Below are positions 1-7,765 of a stretch of 64,000 nt of DNA, one piece after another. The notes beneath the pieces are model-generated. The model did not search any database, was not told the origin of the DNA, and saw nothing but the letters and a program-made list of their open reading frames with translations. Every line of letters begins with the position of its first letter. The stretch's first letter is position 1. The DNA lies in assembly GCA_014055465.1 (NCBI GenBank), contig WIAF01000003.1, forward strand, positions 248,001 through 312,000, read 5' to 3'. This stretch comes from Nitrospira sp. CR1.1 (GTDB lineage Bacteria; Nitrospirota; Nitrospiria; Nitrospirales; Nitrospiraceae). Made by a program: the position numbers and the translations under genes.

Positions 1-507
1 GAGGTTGCCGCCGATCATCAATACGACGCCGAACTCGCCCATCGTATGGGCAAAACTCAACACCGCGCCGGTCACCAGCCCGGCTGTCGACAGCGGCAGA
101 ATCAGTTTGAAAAAGGTCTGAAGTTTTGACACCCCCAACGTCCAGGAGGCTTCAATGACCCGCCGATCGACCTGATCAAAGGCCGCGGCAAACGGCTGCA
201 CCGCAAACGGCAAACTATAGAGCATGGAGCCCAGGACCAGGCCTTCAAAGGTGAACGGCAGCGGATGGCCGACCAACCCGGCATAGAGTCGCCCGAACGG
301 ACTGTGGGGACCGATCGCGAGGAGAATATAAAAACCCAGGACGGTGGGAGGGAGCACCAGCGGCAATGCGACCACGGATTCGATCACAAATTTCCACCGC
401 CAGCGGGAAAAACTGAGCCAGTAGGCGATGGGGAGGCCGACGAACAGCAGCGCCAGCGCCGTGAGACCGGCCAATTTGCACGTCACCCAAATCGCAACCC
501 AGTTCAC
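1..507 (-). CDS. modB: Molybdate ABC transporter permease, copy 1 (partial, C-terminus off the left edge)
   Basis: This is the inner-membrane permease of a molybdate ABC importer. A GTG start at 507 opens a frame that runs without a stop to base 1, giving 169 residues. By direct comparison it matches the complete modB at 2532-3206 residue for residue from its first codon, with 15 differences in 169 (about 91% identity). The cytoplasmic EAA loop that contacts ModC is present near residues 119-137 (EASWTLGVSKLQ). It lies 81 bp after a mop gene, the same arrangement as the second copy, so mop-modB has been duplicated in tandem. Whether this copy is intact and followed by another modC cannot be seen here. 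Confidence 0.9.
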   Translation of the reverse strand, partial: MNWVAIWVTCKLAGLTALALLFVGLPIAYWLSFSRWRWKFVIESVVALPLVLPPTVLGFYILLAIGPHSPFGRLYAGLVGHPLPFTFEGLVLGSMLYSLPFAVQPFAAAFDQVDRRVIEASWTLGVSKLQTFFKLILPLSTAGLVTGAVLSFAHTMGEFGVVLMIGGNL

Positions 508-532
508 TCGCCTGCCAGCCTCTAGGAGATCG

Positions 533-569
533 TTCCCGACCGGCCCATAGTAGGGAGGCCGGTCGGGAA
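533..569 (-). terminator. Strong hairpin between mop copy 1 and modB copy 1
   Basis: A perfect 13-bp inverted repeat (TTCCCGACCGGCC at 533-545 and its complement at 557-569) encloses an 11-base loop. It sits in the 81-bp gap between mop and modB copy 1. No clear U-run follows on the minus strand, so it may be a processing or attenuation hairpin that sets different mop and modB levels rather than a classical terminator. Confidence 0.5.
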
Positions 570-588
570 GATCAACTCCCAACGAGGC

Positions 589-792
589 TTACTTACCGAT
601 CATCACTTCGGTCGCCTTCACGGCAACGGTGACGCTGTCGTTCACCTTTAGGCCCATGCTCTTGACCGAACCTTCCGTGATGGCCGCCACAAAATCCAGA
701 TTGCCCACCTTGACGGTCACTTCGGCCATCGCGGCGCCCTCGGTGATGCGAGTGATGGTGCCCTGAAATTGGTTCCGTGCGCTGAGTTTCAT
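589..792 (-). CDS. Mop/TOBE molybdate-pterin-binding protein, copy 1
   Basis: The 67-residue protein is a single Mop (TOBE) domain from end to end, starting MKLSARNQFQG and ending VKATEVMIGK, typical of the small cytoplasmic molybdate-binding Mop proteins that assemble into hexamers and buffer molybdate. The start has a good ribosome-binding site (AAGGAGGAC, about 5 bases before ATG). It differs from the copy at 3282-3485 at 8 of 67 positions. It lies between an HTH-TOBE regulator and modB, consistent with a role in intracellular oxyanion storage or homeostasis. Molybdate and tungstate cannot be told apart from sequence. Confidence 0.92.
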   Translation of the reverse strand: MKLSARNQFQGTITRITEGAAMAEVTVKVGNLDFVAAITEGSVKSMGLKVNDSVTVAVKATEVMIGK

Positions 793-802
793 GCTGTCCT
801 CC

Positions 803-1201
803 TTAGTTTTTCACCACCATGACCTCGGTTGCTTTGACAAGGGCCACGGCGGAGTCTCCGATCCGCAGACCCAGTTCTTCAAGCGCATCCCGGGTGATCA
901 CAGCGGTGATCAAATGTGGTCCGATATCGATATCGACTTGTGCCATAATGGCATCCCGTTTGATCGCCGTCACTCGCCCGACCAGCTTATTCCTGCCGCT
1001 CACGTCTTCCGTGCCGGCCTTTTTGGTTCCCAGCCACTCGTCGAGCAGAGCCCGCTTAAAGCGGTACCGGCCTCCGATTTTCGGCGCTCGAATTTTCCCC
1101 TCCCAGATGTACCGGTAAAACGTCGGGAGTGTGAGGCGCACATAACGGGCCGCTTCCCTGGCCGTAAACACGTCCCCTGTTCCCGCTCGCTTGTGAGGCA
1201 T
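803..1201 (-). CDS. Excisionase-type HTH plus TOBE domain protein, probable oxyanion-responsive regulator
   Basis: From ATG at 1201 this is a 132-residue protein; a GTG at 1240 would add 13 residues, but the 1201 start has the better-placed AAGGA. Residues about 9-55 form a small excisionase/MerR-like winged helix (VFTAREAARYVRLTLPTFYRY, then IGGRYRFKRALLDEWL). Residues about 68-130 are a TOBE/Mop domain (GRNKLVGRVTAIKRDAIMAQ to VKATEVMVVK). This is the logic of ModE, a DNA-binding module joined to a molybdate-binding module, but with a different HTH. It sits directly upstream of mop and modB copy 1. Regulation of these mod genes is inference. Confidence 0.82.
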   Translation of the reverse strand: MPHKRAGTGDVFTAREAARYVRLTLPTFYRYIWEGKIRAPKIGGRYRFKRALLDEWLGTKKAGTEDVSGRNKLVGRVTAIKRDAIMAQVDIDIGPHLITAVITRDALEELGLRIGDSAVALVKATEVMVVKN

Positions 1202-1452
1202 GCTGAGAGGTCCTTCATTCAACCTGATCACCATTCGCACATCATGATCGGCTGATCACATTCTCACCTCCTTTCACCCTGGCGCCACGATTCGAAGTCG
1301 GCACCTGCGATCTCTGCGTACCTTAGCAAGATCGACTGAGAATTGGAGGTGAGTCGCGTGAGAATTTATCGATAGTGAAAATCCATCCGTGCCATGGCCT
1401 CGCAGGAACGACGCAGGACGCTCATCTTTCGCTCAGGCAAACGTTCCCCGGG

Positions 1453-2547
1453 TCAGTGGTCCTGGCGCGAAACCAGGTGCACCGCGCCGGCTTTAATCAC
1501 CGCGATGACGTCCTGGCCGGGAACCAATTGCAAATCCTCTACCGATGACCGGGTCACGGTGGCGACCAGCGGAAAGCCGCAGTGCAATGTCACCCGCGCT
1601 AGCGCACCCAACGTGGCGACGGCCATCACCGTCCCTGCAAGCTGATTGCGCGCGCTGCTCGCGGCAATGGGACCGCGTTCCAATGCGATATCTTCCGCCC
1701 GGATACAGACGTACACATCCGGCCCGCAGGCTTCTCCCTCAATGGCGTTCACCACGACACCGTTGACGTCGACACGCAGCATCCCGGCAGCCGCCCACAC
1801 CACCCGCCCCTTGACCACCGTTTCCACGCCCACGACATGCGCCACGTCGGCATTCCGCGGACGACTGAAGACGTCCAAGGGCGTGCCGGTTTGCAAGACC
1901 TCCCCTCCGCTCACCACGGCCATGAGATCCCCCAGCGTCAGCGCTTCGGCCCAGTCATGCGTGACGATGATCGACGGCAGCGCGAGTTGCTTGAGCAGGC
2001 GCCGTAGTTCATCCCTGAGATAGATCCTGGTCGGCCCATCCAGCGCGGACAGCGGTTCATCCAGCAACAGCAGGAGAGGGCGTGGGGCCACGGCTCGCGC
2101 CAATGCGACCCGCTGTTGTTGGCCGCCTGATAGCTGCCGCGGCCTGGCATGTTCCAGCCCGCGCAGTTGAAACAGATCCAAGACTTCGGACACCCGCGCC
2201 TTGCGCTCGTGCGCTGACAGATGCCCGAGCCCATACTCGATGTTGCCTGCCACCGTGTAGGTGGGGAACAGTGCATAGTCCTGGGACATGTACCCGACAT
2301 GCCGATCCTGAGGAGACACCCGGATATCGGATCTCGTATCCAGCCAGGTGCGCGAGACAAATCGAATCCGCCCTTCTTCCGGCCATTCCAGCCCGGCCAC
2401 GGATCGAAGAATCGTGCTCTTGCCCGCGCCCGATGGCCCGAACAAAATGAGGACCGTCGAGGCCTCGACGGGATAGCGGAGTCGCGCGCGGATGGGCACG
2501 CGGCCCGCATACGATTTGACGATGTCGAGCGCTAATTCTGCGGCCAT
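1453..2547 (-). CDS. modC: Molybdate ABC transporter ATP-binding protein
   Basis: This 364-residue ATPase drives molybdate import from the cytoplasmic face. Walker [10 protein letters not shown] is at 37-45, a Q-loop glutamine is near 89, the signature LSGGQQQR is at 139-146, Walker B LLLLLDEP is at 158-165, and the H-loop histidine is at 197. The C-terminal part (about 240-360) carries TOBE-type regulatory domains, as in ModC ([10 protein letters not shown] to [13 protein letters not shown]). Its start overlaps the end of modB by 16 bp, indicating translational coupling. ModC is usually about 350 residues, so the length is normal. Confidence 0.93.
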   Translation of the reverse strand: MAAELALDIVKSYAGRVPIRARLRYPVEASTVLILFGPSGAGKSTILRSVAGLEWPEEGRIRFVSRTWLDTRSDIRVSPQDRHVGYMSQDYALFPTYTVAGNIEYGLGHLSAHERKARVSEVLDLFQLRGLEHARPRQLSGGQQQRVALARAVAPRPLLLLLDEPLSALDGPTRIYLRDELRRLLKQLALPSIIVTHDWAEALTLGDLMAVVSGGEVLQTGTPLDVFSRPRNADVAHVVGVETVVKGRVVWAAAGMLRVDVNGVVVNAIEGEACGPDVYVCIRAEDIALERGPIAASSARNQLAGTVMAVATLGALARVTLHCGFPLVATVTRSSVEDLQLVPGQDVIAVIKAGAVHLVSRQDH

Positions 2548-3206
2548 GCTGCCCAGACGTTTCGATTGACGGCGTACACGAGAAGCAGCACGGCATACGA
2601 AACCACAAACAGAAACAAGGCGGTCTCGGCCGCCCCGGCATAGTTCAACGCCTGCACCTCATCATAGATGTCGATCGAGACTGTGCGCGTCGTCCCTTCC
2701 AGATTGCCGCCGATCATCAATACGACGCCGAATTCGCCCATCGTATGGGCGAAACTCAACACCGCGCCGGTCACCAGCCCGGCCGTGGACAGCGGTACAA
2801 TCAGCTTGAAAAAGGTCTGAAATTTTGACACCCCCAACGTCCAGGAGGCTTCAATGACCCGCCGGTCGACCTGATCGAACGCCGCCACAAACGGCTGCAC
2901 CGCAAACGGCAAACTATAGAGAATGGACCCCAGGAGCAGGCCCTCGAAGGTGAACGGCAGAGGGTGGCCGACCAGCTCGGCATAGAGTCGGCCAAACGGA
3001 CTGTGGGGACCGATCGCGATGAGGATATAAAATCCCAGGACGGTCGGAGGGAGCACCAGCGGCAGCGCGATTACAGACTCGACGAGGAATTTCCACCGCC
3101 AGCGGGAAAAACTGAGCCAGTAGGCGATGGGCAGCCCGATGGCTAACAGAACAAGCGCGGTGAGACCAGCCAGTTTCACAGTCACCCAAATCGCAATCCA
3201 GTTCAC
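2532..3206 (-). CDS. modB: Molybdate ABC transporter permease, copy 2 (complete)
   Basis: This is the 224-residue inner-membrane permease of the ModABC importer. Hydrophobic segments alternate through the chain (about five transmembrane helices), and the EAA coupling loop is at about 119-137 (VDRRVIEASWTLGVSKFQ). The start is GTG at 3206, matching the GTG of copy 1. It overlaps modC by 16 bp and follows mop by 75 bp. Because only this copy is directly coupled to a modC here, it is the better candidate for the working transporter; copy 1 may pair with the same ModC or another one beyond the window. Confidence 0.94.
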   Translation of the reverse strand: MNWIAIWVTVKLAGLTALVLLAIGLPIAYWLSFSRWRWKFLVESVIALPLVLPPTVLGFYILIAIGPHSPFGRLYAELVGHPLPFTFEGLLLGSILYSLPFAVQPFVAAFDQVDRRVIEASWTLGVSKFQTFFKLIVPLSTAGLVTGAVLSFAHTMGEFGVVLMIGGNLEGTTRTVSIDIYDEVQALNYAGAAETALFLFVVSYAVLLLVYAVNRNVWAAWPQN

Positions 3207-3245
3207 GCGTCCGCCCCACGGTTCATCGGCGCCATGACATGAACA

Positions 3246-3277
3246 CGGCGATCGGGAAATGCCTGCCGTTCCCGCCG
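3246..3277 (-). terminator. Hairpin between mop copy 2 and modB copy 2
   Basis: An inverted repeat with core CGGGAA (3253-3258) and TTCCCG (3269-3274), extended by CGGCG and CGCCG, sits in the 75-bp mop-modB spacer. It occupies the same place as the hairpin at 533-569 although the sequences differ. This supports conserved structural control between mop and modB. No U-run is visible. Confidence 0.4.
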
Positions 3278-3281
3278 AGTC

Positions 3282-3485
3282 TTACTTTCCGATCATGACC
3301 TCCGTGGCCTTCACGGCCACAAGCACTGAATCATTGGTCTTCAACCCCATGTGCTTGACGGATCCTTCGGTAATGGCCGCCACAAATTCGAGGGCTCCGA
3401 CCTTGACCGTCACTTCGGCCATCGCCTGCCCTTCCGTAATTTTGGTCACCGTCCCCTGGAATTGATTTCTCGCGCTCAGTTTCAT
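3282..3485 (-). CDS. Mop/TOBE molybdate-pterin-binding protein, copy 2
   Basis: A 67-residue single-domain Mop protein, MKLSARNQFQG to VKATEVMIGK, predicted to bind molybdate or tungstate in the cytoplasm as an oligomer. A clear GAAAGGAGC ribosome-binding site precedes the ATG. It differs from copy 1 at eight positions, mostly conservative. It is followed by modB and modC, so storage and import are co-expressed. Confidence 0.92.
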   Translation of the reverse strand: MKLSARNQFQGTVTKITEGQAMAEVTVKVGALEFVAAITEGSVKHMGLKTNDSVLVAVKATEVMIGK

Positions 3486-3534
3486 CGCCGTGCTCCTTTC
3501 CCGTGAAGGCGAATCGCCTCAACTCAATAGCCGT

Positions 3535-3930
3535 TCATCCTTTGGCCCGCCCCTGCGCAGACGTCTCAGGCGCATGTTCAGGGTCGGCACTCCCGGGCTT
3601 GCACTCAAACTGCATCCCCCAACGCCTGCCTCTCGATTCGTCCTCCGTGCCTTCAACAATACCCATCCCGGCGCTGGTGTATCCTTTGACCTCTCCCTCA
3701 CGGATCATCCGCCACCCTTTCCCGCACTTCGCGTGAATCGCATCCAGCGCGGGTTTTCGGTAAGCGGAGCCCATCGGACCGCCACGGTCTTCCTTATAAC
3801 TGTAGGTCATGACGCCCCCGTGGTCCGATTCCTGACTCATCATGACCGCCTCAGAGCAGCCCGCGACAGCGGTCAGAACCATCGCACACAGAGAGAGTGA
3901 TCGGCGATCAACTCGGCAGCGTGAATCCAT
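3535..3930 (-). CDS. Small lipoprotein of unknown function in the mod cluster
   Basis: A 131-residue protein with a short hydrophobic N-terminus ending in a lipobox (TAVAGC, lipid-bearing Cys near residue 25). The mature part has an SYKEDRGGP segment and a region with KCGKGWRMIREGEV that resembles small exported proteins seen in many proteobacteria, but I do not recognise a family. The start overlaps the end of modA by 23 bp, so it is probably translated from the same mRNA and lies in the periplasm-facing membrane. The last 25 residues are charged and probably disordered. Confidence 0.65.
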   Translation of the reverse strand: MDSRCRVDRRSLSLCAMVLTAVAGCSEAVMMSQESDHGGVMTYSYKEDRGGPMGSAYRKPALDAIHAKCGKGWRMIREGEVKGYTSAGMGIVEGTEDESRGRRWGMQFECKPGSADPEHAPETSAQGRAKG

Positions 3931-4708
3931 ATCGGATCATAATCTCCTGTCCCCGGTCGCCTTTCATAAACTCCAGAAACTGTCTGGCGACGTCCTGGTT
4001 CTTGGATTGCTTCATAATCACCGCGCCCTGTTCCAGGGGAGCATGGTGGCCGGCGGGAATCTCCCAGTAGTTCCCGGCGCTTTGCATGGCAGGGGCCATC
4101 GCCAGCGACAGAGCGATGATACCCACATCGCAGGCGCCGGATTCGATAAACTGGGCGGCCTGAGAAATGTTCTCTCCGAGCACCAGCCGATCCTTCACAT
4201 CGCCATACACCTGCTCATGCTCCATCGCGGCTACCGCCGCCCGGCCGTACGGGGCATGTTTCGGGTTGGCAATGGCAATCTTCTTGATCACCGGCTCGCG
4301 CAACACCGTGAGTCCCTTGGTCACGTCAAGAGGAGAGGTCTTGGGCGCCCATACCACCACCCGCCCGACCGCATACCGATAGAGAGACCCCGGTACTGTC
4401 AGACCCGCTTCCTCCAATTTCCTGGGATAGCCGATGTCCGCTGAAAAATACAGATCGAATGGCGCACCCTGCTGCAATTGAGCAAAGAAATTGCCCGACG
4501 AACCTAACGATAACTTCACCTTGTGCCCGCTGTGTTTTTCGTACTCCTCAATCACTTCCTTGATAGCGAAATTGAGATCGGAGGCGGCAGCAATGGTCAC
4601 CTCGCCGGCTTGAACCACAACCGGTACCGTCGCCATCCCGAGCATGAGCGCCATCGCGAGGATGCAGGTGACCGGCCATAGCGGTCGCATATATTTCAAG
4701 ATTGGCAC
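3908..4708 (-). CDS. modA: Molybdate ABC transporter substrate-binding protein
   Basis: The 266-residue periplasmic binding protein delivers molybdate to ModBC. GTG at 4708 is chosen because AAGGAGCT lies just upstream and a hydrophobic signal peptide ends near VVVQA (about residue 34); an ATG at 4744 would add 12 residues without a better site. The mature start EVTIAAASDLNFAIKEV and the GSSGNFFAQLQQGAPFDLYFSAD segment carry the serines that bind the oxyanion in the ModA family. It is followed by the small lipoprotein, mop, modB and modC on the same strand. Confidence 0.92.
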   Translation of the reverse strand: MPILKYMRPLWPVTCILAMALMLGMATVPVVVQAGEVTIAAASDLNFAIKEVIEEYEKHSGHKVKLSLGSSGNFFAQLQQGAPFDLYFSADIGYPRKLEEAGLTVPGSLYRYAVGRVVVWAPKTSPLDVTKGLTVLREPVIKKIAIANPKHAPYGRAAVAAMEHEQVYGDVKDRLVLGENISQAAQFIESGACDVGIIALSLAMAPAMQSAGNYWEIPAGHHAPLEQGAVIMKQSKNQDVARQFLEFMKGDRGQEIMIRYGFTLPS

Positions 4709-4770
4709 GTGTGAGCTCCTTTCATTCCAGGTCATGTGGCACATCGCGAGGCGACGCGATACGCGGGCCC

Positions 4771-5127
4771 TTATCGTGCGCTTGCGAGGGATTGGTGGTC
4801 AAGATACAACAAACCGCACAACACCGGAGAACAATCCCTGCCCCAGGGCTTGATCCAGGCTTCGTACCGGCCGATATGAATATCAATGATCATGCCGGCC
4901 TCCCAGGAAGCACAGTGGTCATCCTCCTGCTCCACCAGCACTGAGACACGGGCAGTCCCAACGAGCAGTGAGAGCAGGCGACCGTCCAAGTCCCTGTCGA
5001 CATCCACGATTGTGGCTCTCAGCCACACCCGGACATCCTGGCCTGCAAAAGACGCCTGCTTTCCGGCCCCCTCACCCGGCGCTACGTTCAGCGGCGCCCC
5101 ACCCTTACGCCCGTCGTGATTCATCAT
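4771..5127 (-). CDS. Small TOBE-like protein
   Basis: A 118-residue protein without signal peptide. The centre (about 30-95) has alternating beta strands of the TOBE/OB kind (VRVWLRATIVDVDRDLDGR, then ARVSVLVE, GMIIDIHIGRYEAWI). It resembles one domain of the proteins at 13749 and 25196 in length and pattern, although pairwise identity is low. It lies between modA and the porin gene, so a molybdate-related role is likely, but the family call is mine and not certain. The C-terminal 20 residues look unstructured. Confidence 0.5.
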   Translation of the reverse strand: MMNHDGRKGGAPLNVAPGEGAGKQASFAGQDVRVWLRATIVDVDRDLDGRLLSLLVGTARVSVLVEQEDDHCASWEAGMIIDIHIGRYEAWIKPWGRDCSPVLCGLLYLDHQSLASAR

Positions 5128-5146
5128 GAGGGTGACTCACTGTTGA

Positions 5147-5184
5147 CGAGAGCCCCGCCATCACATGATCGGCGAGGGCTCTCG
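5147..5184 (-). terminator. Long hairpin downstream of the porin gene
   Basis: CGAGAGCCCCGCC (5147-5159) pairs with GGCGAGGGCTCTCG (5171-5184) with one bulged base, around an 11-base loop. It begins 13 bp after the stop of the porin gene on the minus strand, the usual place for a terminator or mRNA-stabilising structure. A U-run is missing. Confidence 0.55.
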
Positions 5185-5196
5185 CGGTCGAGCTGG

Positions 5197-6930
5197 TTAG
5201 AAGAAGATCTGGTATTGCACGCGAATCATATTTTCGATCAAGGTGCCCCCCCGCGCATCGAGCGGGACCGATCCCGAAAGGGGAGGGAGCGGATTGCTCC
5301 TTCCGATCGCATAGCCGCCGGTTCCCATTTGCGTGTTGCTGTACGTCAACATGATTTGATGATCGTAGGTGCCGTTCAGGAACCAGTTGACCGACGCGTC
5401 AGTCTGATACACCAGGTCGCCGCCGGCATTGGTATCCGGATCCCAATACGAGAATCGGCCCGCAAGCTCCAGGTACCGAGGGATAAGATAATAGCCGGAT
5501 TGCACATACCAGCCGGTGGAATTGCCGAGCAACGCCGGGGCCGTGGTCGTGCACGCGACGTTCATGCAAGGCACCCCCTTGTCGTGCCGGTTGACGTTCT
5601 TATAGAAAAATTCTCCCTGGAGGGAAAACCCTCGATACTTGAACACGCCGTCCACCGCCCAGGTGAGATAGTCCACGACGCCCCAGCCGAGTTGTCTGCC
5701 GTTGCCGAATGCCGCGATCTGCCGTCTGAAATTGAGATTGGCCAGGTCCGTGCCGATGTACGAACTGTTCGAGCTGGTGTTCACGGACGGGTTGTACGCA
5801 ATTCCTCCGCCGACCGCCATTTGGGGCGTTTCGGAATAGGCCAAATCGCCTTCTCCATACCCGGGCCGCCCCATGATGTTCCAATTCAAGCGGGCGCTGT
5901 ACATGAGTTGATTGATATCGTTCCGCAAATTCGCATTGATATTGCGCTGAGGCGTAGGGCAGGAGGCCGACGATGGAAAGGGCGCTTGCCCCGTGGTTCC
6001 TCCCGCGCAATCCGCGGTGGGCTGTTCGCTGAAGAACCCGCCCAGGCGATTGAAGCTTGGTCCGGCCCCGTTGAACACGCCGAAATAGTAATTGACGGGG
6101 AAGAGTTCCTCATCGTTCATGAACGTGATGCCGATGTCACGGCGATCCAACCCGCTGGCTGTGAAGGCATCCATCACCAGCGATCGCTCGGCGAACTGCA
6201 TGGAGGCCGTCGAGTTAATCTGAGAGCGATTGAAAAAGACTTTATACTGACCCACCTGAACGTTGAAGAGCGGGAAATGCGTGCTCAAGAATTGCATATC
6301 CAACAGACGCAGCGACCCCGGCGTTTGAGAGTTCTCCGCCGTTTCTCCCGCTAGTTGAATGTAATATTTGAAATCCGGGCTAAACAGGTGGCCCATGAAG
6401 TACACCCGGGCTCGCCTCACGTTAAAGGAAGATGCCGTCTCATCTGATCGGTTCGCCCGGTAATCGCCGAAGACACCAAGCAACTCGGGAAAGTTCTTCG
6501 CGTCGCCGGGATTTCGCCAGGCATCATTCCGAAACCGTTGCGTGTACCGCAATTGACTGCGGAATCGAATTTTCAGGGCAAACGCATTGTCGTTCATGGA
6601 AAGGTTGAACCCACGATCGTACCAGGCCTTGAAGCTCGGTTGGAGCAGGTAGGTTCGCTCCTGCGATTCCTTGAGGACCTCCGCGTATTCTTCGGCCGTA
6701 ATGATGCCCTGCTTTGCCGCGCGATCCAGCAACAGTTTCGTGGCCGGATCCATACTCTCGACGAATTCGTACTTGCCGTTCTTCATCACCAGAGATCCTG
6801 TCTCCGTGGCGAATGCGGGTACGGCAAATGCGGCCTGCCATGACGCACACAGGCACGCAACCATCAGCAACACAGATCGAACGCGGGGCATCAGGGTAAC
6901 CGCATGACCCCCTCGAAGTTGTCTCATCAT
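5197..6930 (-). CDS. Phosphate-selective porin O/P-like outer-membrane porin, copy 1
   Basis: From the ATG at 6930 (GAGGG five bases upstream; a GTG at 6942 is also possible) this is a protein of 577 residues with a signal peptide ending at about AFAVPAFA. An N-terminal region (MKNGKYEFVESMDPATK, GIITAEEYAEVL) resembling a short coiled-coil or SHOCT-like segment precedes a beta barrel rich in aromatic strand ends, closing with VQYQIFF, the C-terminal aromatic signature of outer-membrane barrels. It belongs to the OprO/OprP-like family of anion-favouring porins. It is paralogous to the porin at 29657. Its neighbours are a lipoprotein, a ModA-like protein and modA, so an oxyanion channel is likely. 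Confidence 0.82.
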   Translation of the reverse strand: MMRQLRGGHAVTLMPRVRSVLLMVACLCASWQAAFAVPAFATETGSLVMKNGKYEFVESMDPATKLLLDRAAKQGIITAEEYAEVLKESQERTYLLQPSFKAWYDRGFNLSMNDNAFALKIRFRSQLRYTQRFRNDAWRNPGDAKNFPELLGVFGDYRANRSDETASSFNVRRARVYFMGHLFSPDFKYYIQLAGETAENSQTPGSLRLLDMQFLSTHFPLFNVQVGQYKVFFNRSQINSTASMQFAERSLVMDAFTASGLDRRDIGITFMNDEELFPVNYYFGVFNGAGPSFNRLGGFFSEQPTADCAGGTTGQAPFPSSASCPTPQRNINANLRNDINQLMYSARLNWNIMGRPGYGEGDLAYSETPQMAVGGGIAYNPSVNTSSNSSYIGTDLANLNFRRQIAAFGNGRQLGWGVVDYLTWAVDGVFKYRGFSLQGEFFYKNVNRHDKGVPCMNVACTTTAPALLGNSTGWYVQSGYYLIPRYLELAGRFSYWDPDTNAGGDLVYQTDASVNWFLNGTYDHQIMLTYSNTQMGTGGYAIGRSNPLPPLSGSVPLDARGGTLIENMIRVQYQIFF

Positions 6931-6980
6931 AAGATCCCTCACTCCTCTGCAACACGATGACTAAATATGGACGTGATTTG

Positions 6981-7682
6981 TTAGGGAGCCACCGGGGCCG
7001 GGATAGATTTCAGCCCGGTTCCGCCGGCCTCGCCAGAATTCAGAAATTGGCGATACTGGACGGCTCTCGCACCTTTTTGATCCTCTAGCCAAAATCGTCC
7101 CGGTTCGAAATAGAGGATGTAGTTACGAGGAGGCGGCGGAGTGGCGGGATAATTGATGTCGTACAAATCATCTTTGCGGATCGGGACCTGGCGATGAAAC
7201 TGTTCAAGGGTCAGGTACAGGTATGGCTCCTGAACCGCCATCCATCCCGCGATGACGTCCCGGGATTCGGCCGGATTGAAACCCGGTCCACGCACTTCGA
7301 AATGGGCCCGCTCATTTGCCCCAAGCTGTTTCATCGTCGCCGACAAATGGGGCGACACCGCTTGCAACTCGTCTTCACGGAAGACCGGCTTCGGCGGCGC
7401 CTCTTCGGCAAACCAACGGAGCGGCAATCGCTGTTGCTCACGCACTGAAAATCCTCGCAAAATGCTGGCAATATCCTCGCTACTGAGCTGCACGGGATGC
7501 GTATGGGCCTGCGCGTCAACCTCCTGCTGCACCGTCACGATCACTCGCTGGTCCTCGTGGACGGTTTTGGTGGTGTAGGGCAGCCTCGCGCATCCTGTCG
7601 CCATGAGGGCCGCCGCCCCCATAAGAACAAGGGCGAGCGACGCCGCGAGGCCTCGGCCTGTCTTTCTTCTTCGTTCCCTCAT
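6981..7682 (-). CDS. Outer-membrane-type lipoprotein of the porin/ModA module, copy 1
   Basis: ATG at 7682 is preceded by AAGGAGGAG and gives 233 residues with a signal peptide and lipobox (ATGC, Cys near residue 31). The mature chain contains HPVQLSSEDIASILRGFSV, then EEAPPKPVFREDELQAVSPHL and YLTLEQFHRQVP. The protein at 32158 shares this plan (HPASLTATEVGTLLRGVRV, FRDGEIANLAPAL, LHLALREAHDR), so they are paralogs. No known family comes to mind. Both copies lie beside a porin and a ModA-like gene, which argues for one functional unit in the envelope. Confidence 0.75.
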   Translation of the reverse strand: MRERRRKTGRGLAASLALVLMGAAALMATGCARLPYTTKTVHEDQRVIVTVQQEVDAQAHTHPVQLSSEDIASILRGFSVREQQRLPLRWFAEEAPPKPVFREDELQAVSPHLSATMKQLGANERAHFEVRGPGFNPAESRDVIAGWMAVQEPYLYLTLEQFHRQVPIRKDDLYDINYPATPPPPRNYILYFEPGRFWLEDQKGARAVQYRQFLNSGEAGGTGLKSIPAPVAP

Positions 7683-7765
7683 TACTCCTCCTTGCAAAAC
7701 GCCACAAAAATCATGTGTAGATTTAATAAGTTAATGTATACTTGATACCATCACAAAAAAATCCG

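Larger units (their letters stand above)
2700..3485 (-). repeat. Tandem duplication unit mop-modB (partner of 1-792)
   Basis: Bases 2700-3206 align without gaps to 1-507 (offset 2699), and the mop genes at 3282-3485 and 589-792 are also paralogous. The modB parts look closer at the DNA level than the mop parts, which could mean stronger constraint or gene conversion. The intergenic spacers differ in length (75 against 81 bp) and sequence, but both hold a hairpin. modC and the HTH-TOBE gene lie between the two units. Confidence 0.85.

Noticed and set aside
5116-6354. 412-codon open frame on the plus strand
   Set aside because: It is antisense to the porin, whose signal peptide, barrel pattern and terminal Phe are clear. 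The translation is rich in Arg/His and shows no domain.
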